From Candidatus Doudnabacteria bacterium (GTDB lineage Bacteria > Patescibacteriota > Doudnabacteria > UBA920 > 2-01-FULL-50-11), in the NCBI GenBank assembly GCA_016205055.1, contig JACQJK010000062.1:1-6220 (forward strand): DNA of 6,220 nt, in the 5' to 3' direction. Shown piece after piece: positions 4,757 through 6,220 of this stretch. The notes beneath the pieces were generated by a model. The model was not told where the DNA came from, did not search any database, and was given only the letters and a program-made list of their open reading frames with translations. Position 1 is the stretch's first letter. Each line of letters opens with the position of its first letter. The translations under genes were made by a program, and so were the position numbers.

Positions 4757-6220
4757 ATGTTGAAGGCCGATCAGAACCTCGCCTATGTTCTTGCTGCGCC
4801 ATTGTTGCTGGCGGGGTTTGCTTTGATGCTGTTTTTCGGTTTTCTGGGACTGTTCCATTTTCTTTTGGGCTTGGTCTTGTTTTTTGTGGGCGTGATACTG
4901 GCGCTGCGGCTAAAAAGTTTTTCACAATTAGGCGATTTAGTTGTCATACTGGTCAGTTTGTTGATTGCTAATTGGGTTTTTTTCTCCACCCTGGAAATTT
5001 TCCCTTTGCTGGATGTTTCCGCCGCAGTTTACGCGGTGTTGGGATCGGCCGTGTTAGTTTTGGCCGGCCGAGCCATGCGGTTTTTTCCGGCCGTAAAATG
5101 GCGGTTTCCTTTGGCGGCAGCGGCGGCTTGTTACCTGGCCACGATTTTACTGTCAATCATCTTTGCGAAAAGTCCCAAAGAGGTAATTTATTTTTTCTTT
5201 ATTAACGCCCTTGCGATAATTATCGGCTACGCGGTTTTTAATTTTTTGCGGCTTGATTCCTCGCGTGCCAGAGCGATTGGGAAGGCGATATTTTTTTTCG
5301 GCGCAATCTCGGCTTTGTTTGCGGTTTGGCAGCTTTATTCCGACAGTTTTAAATTGCTTTTTTTTCCTTACCTGGCCGCTCGCGATCACGAGATCTTGCA
5401 GCTTTGGGAGATGGTCAGCCGGGTGGTGGGCACGTGGCAGCATCCTTCTTACTTGGGGATTTTTTTGGCGGTGTGCGTGCCCTTGGGACTCGAACAGCTT
5501 TTTTTTGAAAGAACAACCAGGTTCCGAAGAGCCCTGTTGCTATGCTGTCTTGTCTTGATCGCGGCAGTTTTGCTCTTATCCAACACGCGGTCTTCGGTTT
5601 TGGCCGCGGGGATTGGAAGTATTTTTTTGGTTTGGAAGTTGCTTGCGTCAGGGGACGAGCTTTTAAAAAGAAAACTGCGCAATCTGGTGTGGTTGGGAGC
5701 GATTGGCGCATGCGCGCTGCTGCTTTATCAGTTTTTGTTTGTTTCCGAAATCTACTCCAAGCCGCAAGCATACCGCGTGGATGCGTCCGCCACGATCTGG
5801 GGCCGTTTTTTGCGCTCTGACGCGATGAGTACCGAGTCCTTGGTCCAGCGGTCCGGGCTTTACGAGCTTGCCATAAAAACCTTTGCATCCAGCCCGGTGG
5901 TGGGAGTGGGGGCGAAGAATTTTCAGTTTAGAGTGCAAGACGCTTACGGTAAAGCCACGGACGCGCATAACATTTTTTTGCAGACTTTGGCGGAACAAGG
6001 CGTTTTAGGTTTTTTAGCCCTAGTGTTTTTGTATTTCGGCGTTGTGAAAAATCTGTTTCAAGCCGCTTGGAAGCGCACTGCGAGCATGGCGTTTACTTTT
6101 TCCGTCACGGTTTTGTTGATTTTTTTTGACAGCATATTTAACAATCCGTTGTATTCATTGCGTTTGGTGGGAATTTTTTGGCTCTTTATCGCTTCGGCTT
6201 TGGCTCATAATCACATAGAG
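4757..6220 (+). CDS. O-antigen ligase/polymerase (WaaL/Wzy-like) family membrane protein (3' partial)
   Basis: A polytopic inner-membrane protein. Members of this family join lipid-linked glycans to an acceptor (WaaL), polymerise repeat units (Wzy) or glycosylate proteins (PglL-type) outside the membrane. From the ATG at 4757 there are 488 codons with no stop, and the frame is open at the right edge. I count about 12-14 hydrophobic helices. Family landmarks are HPSYLG (229-234), SNTRSS (275-280), QRSGLYE (364-370), PVVGVGAKNF (380-389) and, after a long hydrophilic loop from about 331, DAHNIFLQTLAEQGVLG (402-418). The His404-Asn405 pair corresponds to the HN motif whose His is important in WaaL enzymes. 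No Shine-Dalgarno sequence lies in the 22 bases before the ATG, so translation may depend on coupling to the gene ending 9 bases upstream. The TTG at 4760 is an alternative start. Phe codons are mostly TTT, giving several T8 runs. Family membership is secure; whether it acts as ligase, polymerase or protein glycosyltransferase is open. Confidence 0.92.
   Translation, partial: MLKADQNLAYVLAAPLLLAGFALMLFFGFLGLFHFLLGLVLFFVGVILALRLKSFSQLGDLVVILVSLLIANWVFFSTLEIFPLLDVSAAVYAVLGSAVLVLAGRAMRFFPAVKWRFPLAAAAACYLATILLSIIFAKSPKEVIYFFFINALAIIIGYAVFNFLRLDSSRARAIGKAIFFFGAISALFAVWQLYSDSFKLLFFPYLAARDHEILQLWEMVSRVVGTWQHPSYLGIFLAVCVPLGLEQLFFERTTRFRRALLLCCLVLIAAVLLLSNTRSSVLAAGIGSIFLVWKLLASGDELLKRKLRNLVWLGAIGACALLLYQFLFVSEIYSKPQAYRVDASATIWGRFLRSDAMSTESLVQRSGLYELAIKTFASSPVVGVGAKNFQFRVQDAYGKATDAHNIFLQTLAEQGVLGFLALVFLYFGVVKNLFQAAWKRTASMAFTFSVTVLLIFFDSIFNNPLYSLRLVGIFWLFIASALAHNHIE

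Noticed and set aside
4972..5820. Short + strand frames at 4972-5205, 5253-5558 and 5542-5820 as small genes
   Set aside because: They are out of frame with the 4757-6220 gene and overlap it entirely. None has a family motif.
5415..5888. Minus-strand open frames of up to 157 codons opposite the ligase-like gene
   Set aside because: The + strand frame through this stretch is continuous and has strong membrane-protein family motifs. The antisense translations are Lys/Arg/Pro-rich artefacts of TTT- and TTG-rich coding.
2..6220. UGA recoding as in some candidate-phyla lineages
   Set aside because: No in-frame TGA occurs in any of the four genes and Gly is encoded normally by GGN, so the window gives no support for it.

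Overview
The window looks like part of a bacterial cell-envelope locus. It holds four genes on the + strand packed head to tail, with gaps of 1, 20 and 9 bases (using the preferred starts), and both end genes run off the window. Base composition is moderate, and Leu and Phe codons lean towards TTG and TTT. No reading frame contains an in-frame TGA, so nothing suggests a recoded stop. Repeat-rich secreted proteins of this type, and the lysozyme-like N-terminal domain seen here, occur to my knowledge in Actinobacteria and in candidate-phyla (Patescibacteria/CPR) genomes. The short gaps and style of gene suggest the latter. This is inference from protein style, not a phylogenetic result.

Layout. 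(1) Bases 2-727: a family 2 glycosyltransferase of the dolichyl/undecaprenyl-phosphate sugar synthase type, missing only its first few residues. (2) Bases 729-2813: a secreted subtilisin-family (S8) serine protease with prodomain, full catalytic triad and four C-terminal copies of a ~59-residue repeat. (3) Bases 2834-4747: a secreted protein with a clear signal peptide, a putative lysozyme/transglycosylase-like domain, and six copies of the same repeat at an exact 59-residue period. (4) Bases 4757-6220: a polytopic membrane protein of the O-antigen ligase/polymerase (WaaL/Wzy-like) type, open at the right edge for 488 codons.

How they may work together (inference). The glycosyltransferase would make a lipid-phosphate-linked sugar on the cytoplasmic side, and the ligase-like protein would transfer or polymerise lipid-linked glycan outside the membrane. 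The two secreted proteins share a C-terminal module although their N-terminal domains are unrelated. The module is therefore the best candidate for what holds both at the same envelope component, possibly the glycan made by this locus. Neither protein shows a sortase motif or a C-terminal membrane anchor, which fits that idea. The shared module and its co-location with glycan genes are the most interesting feature here. No RNA gene, CRISPR array, insertion sequence, convincing promoter or terminator was seen.
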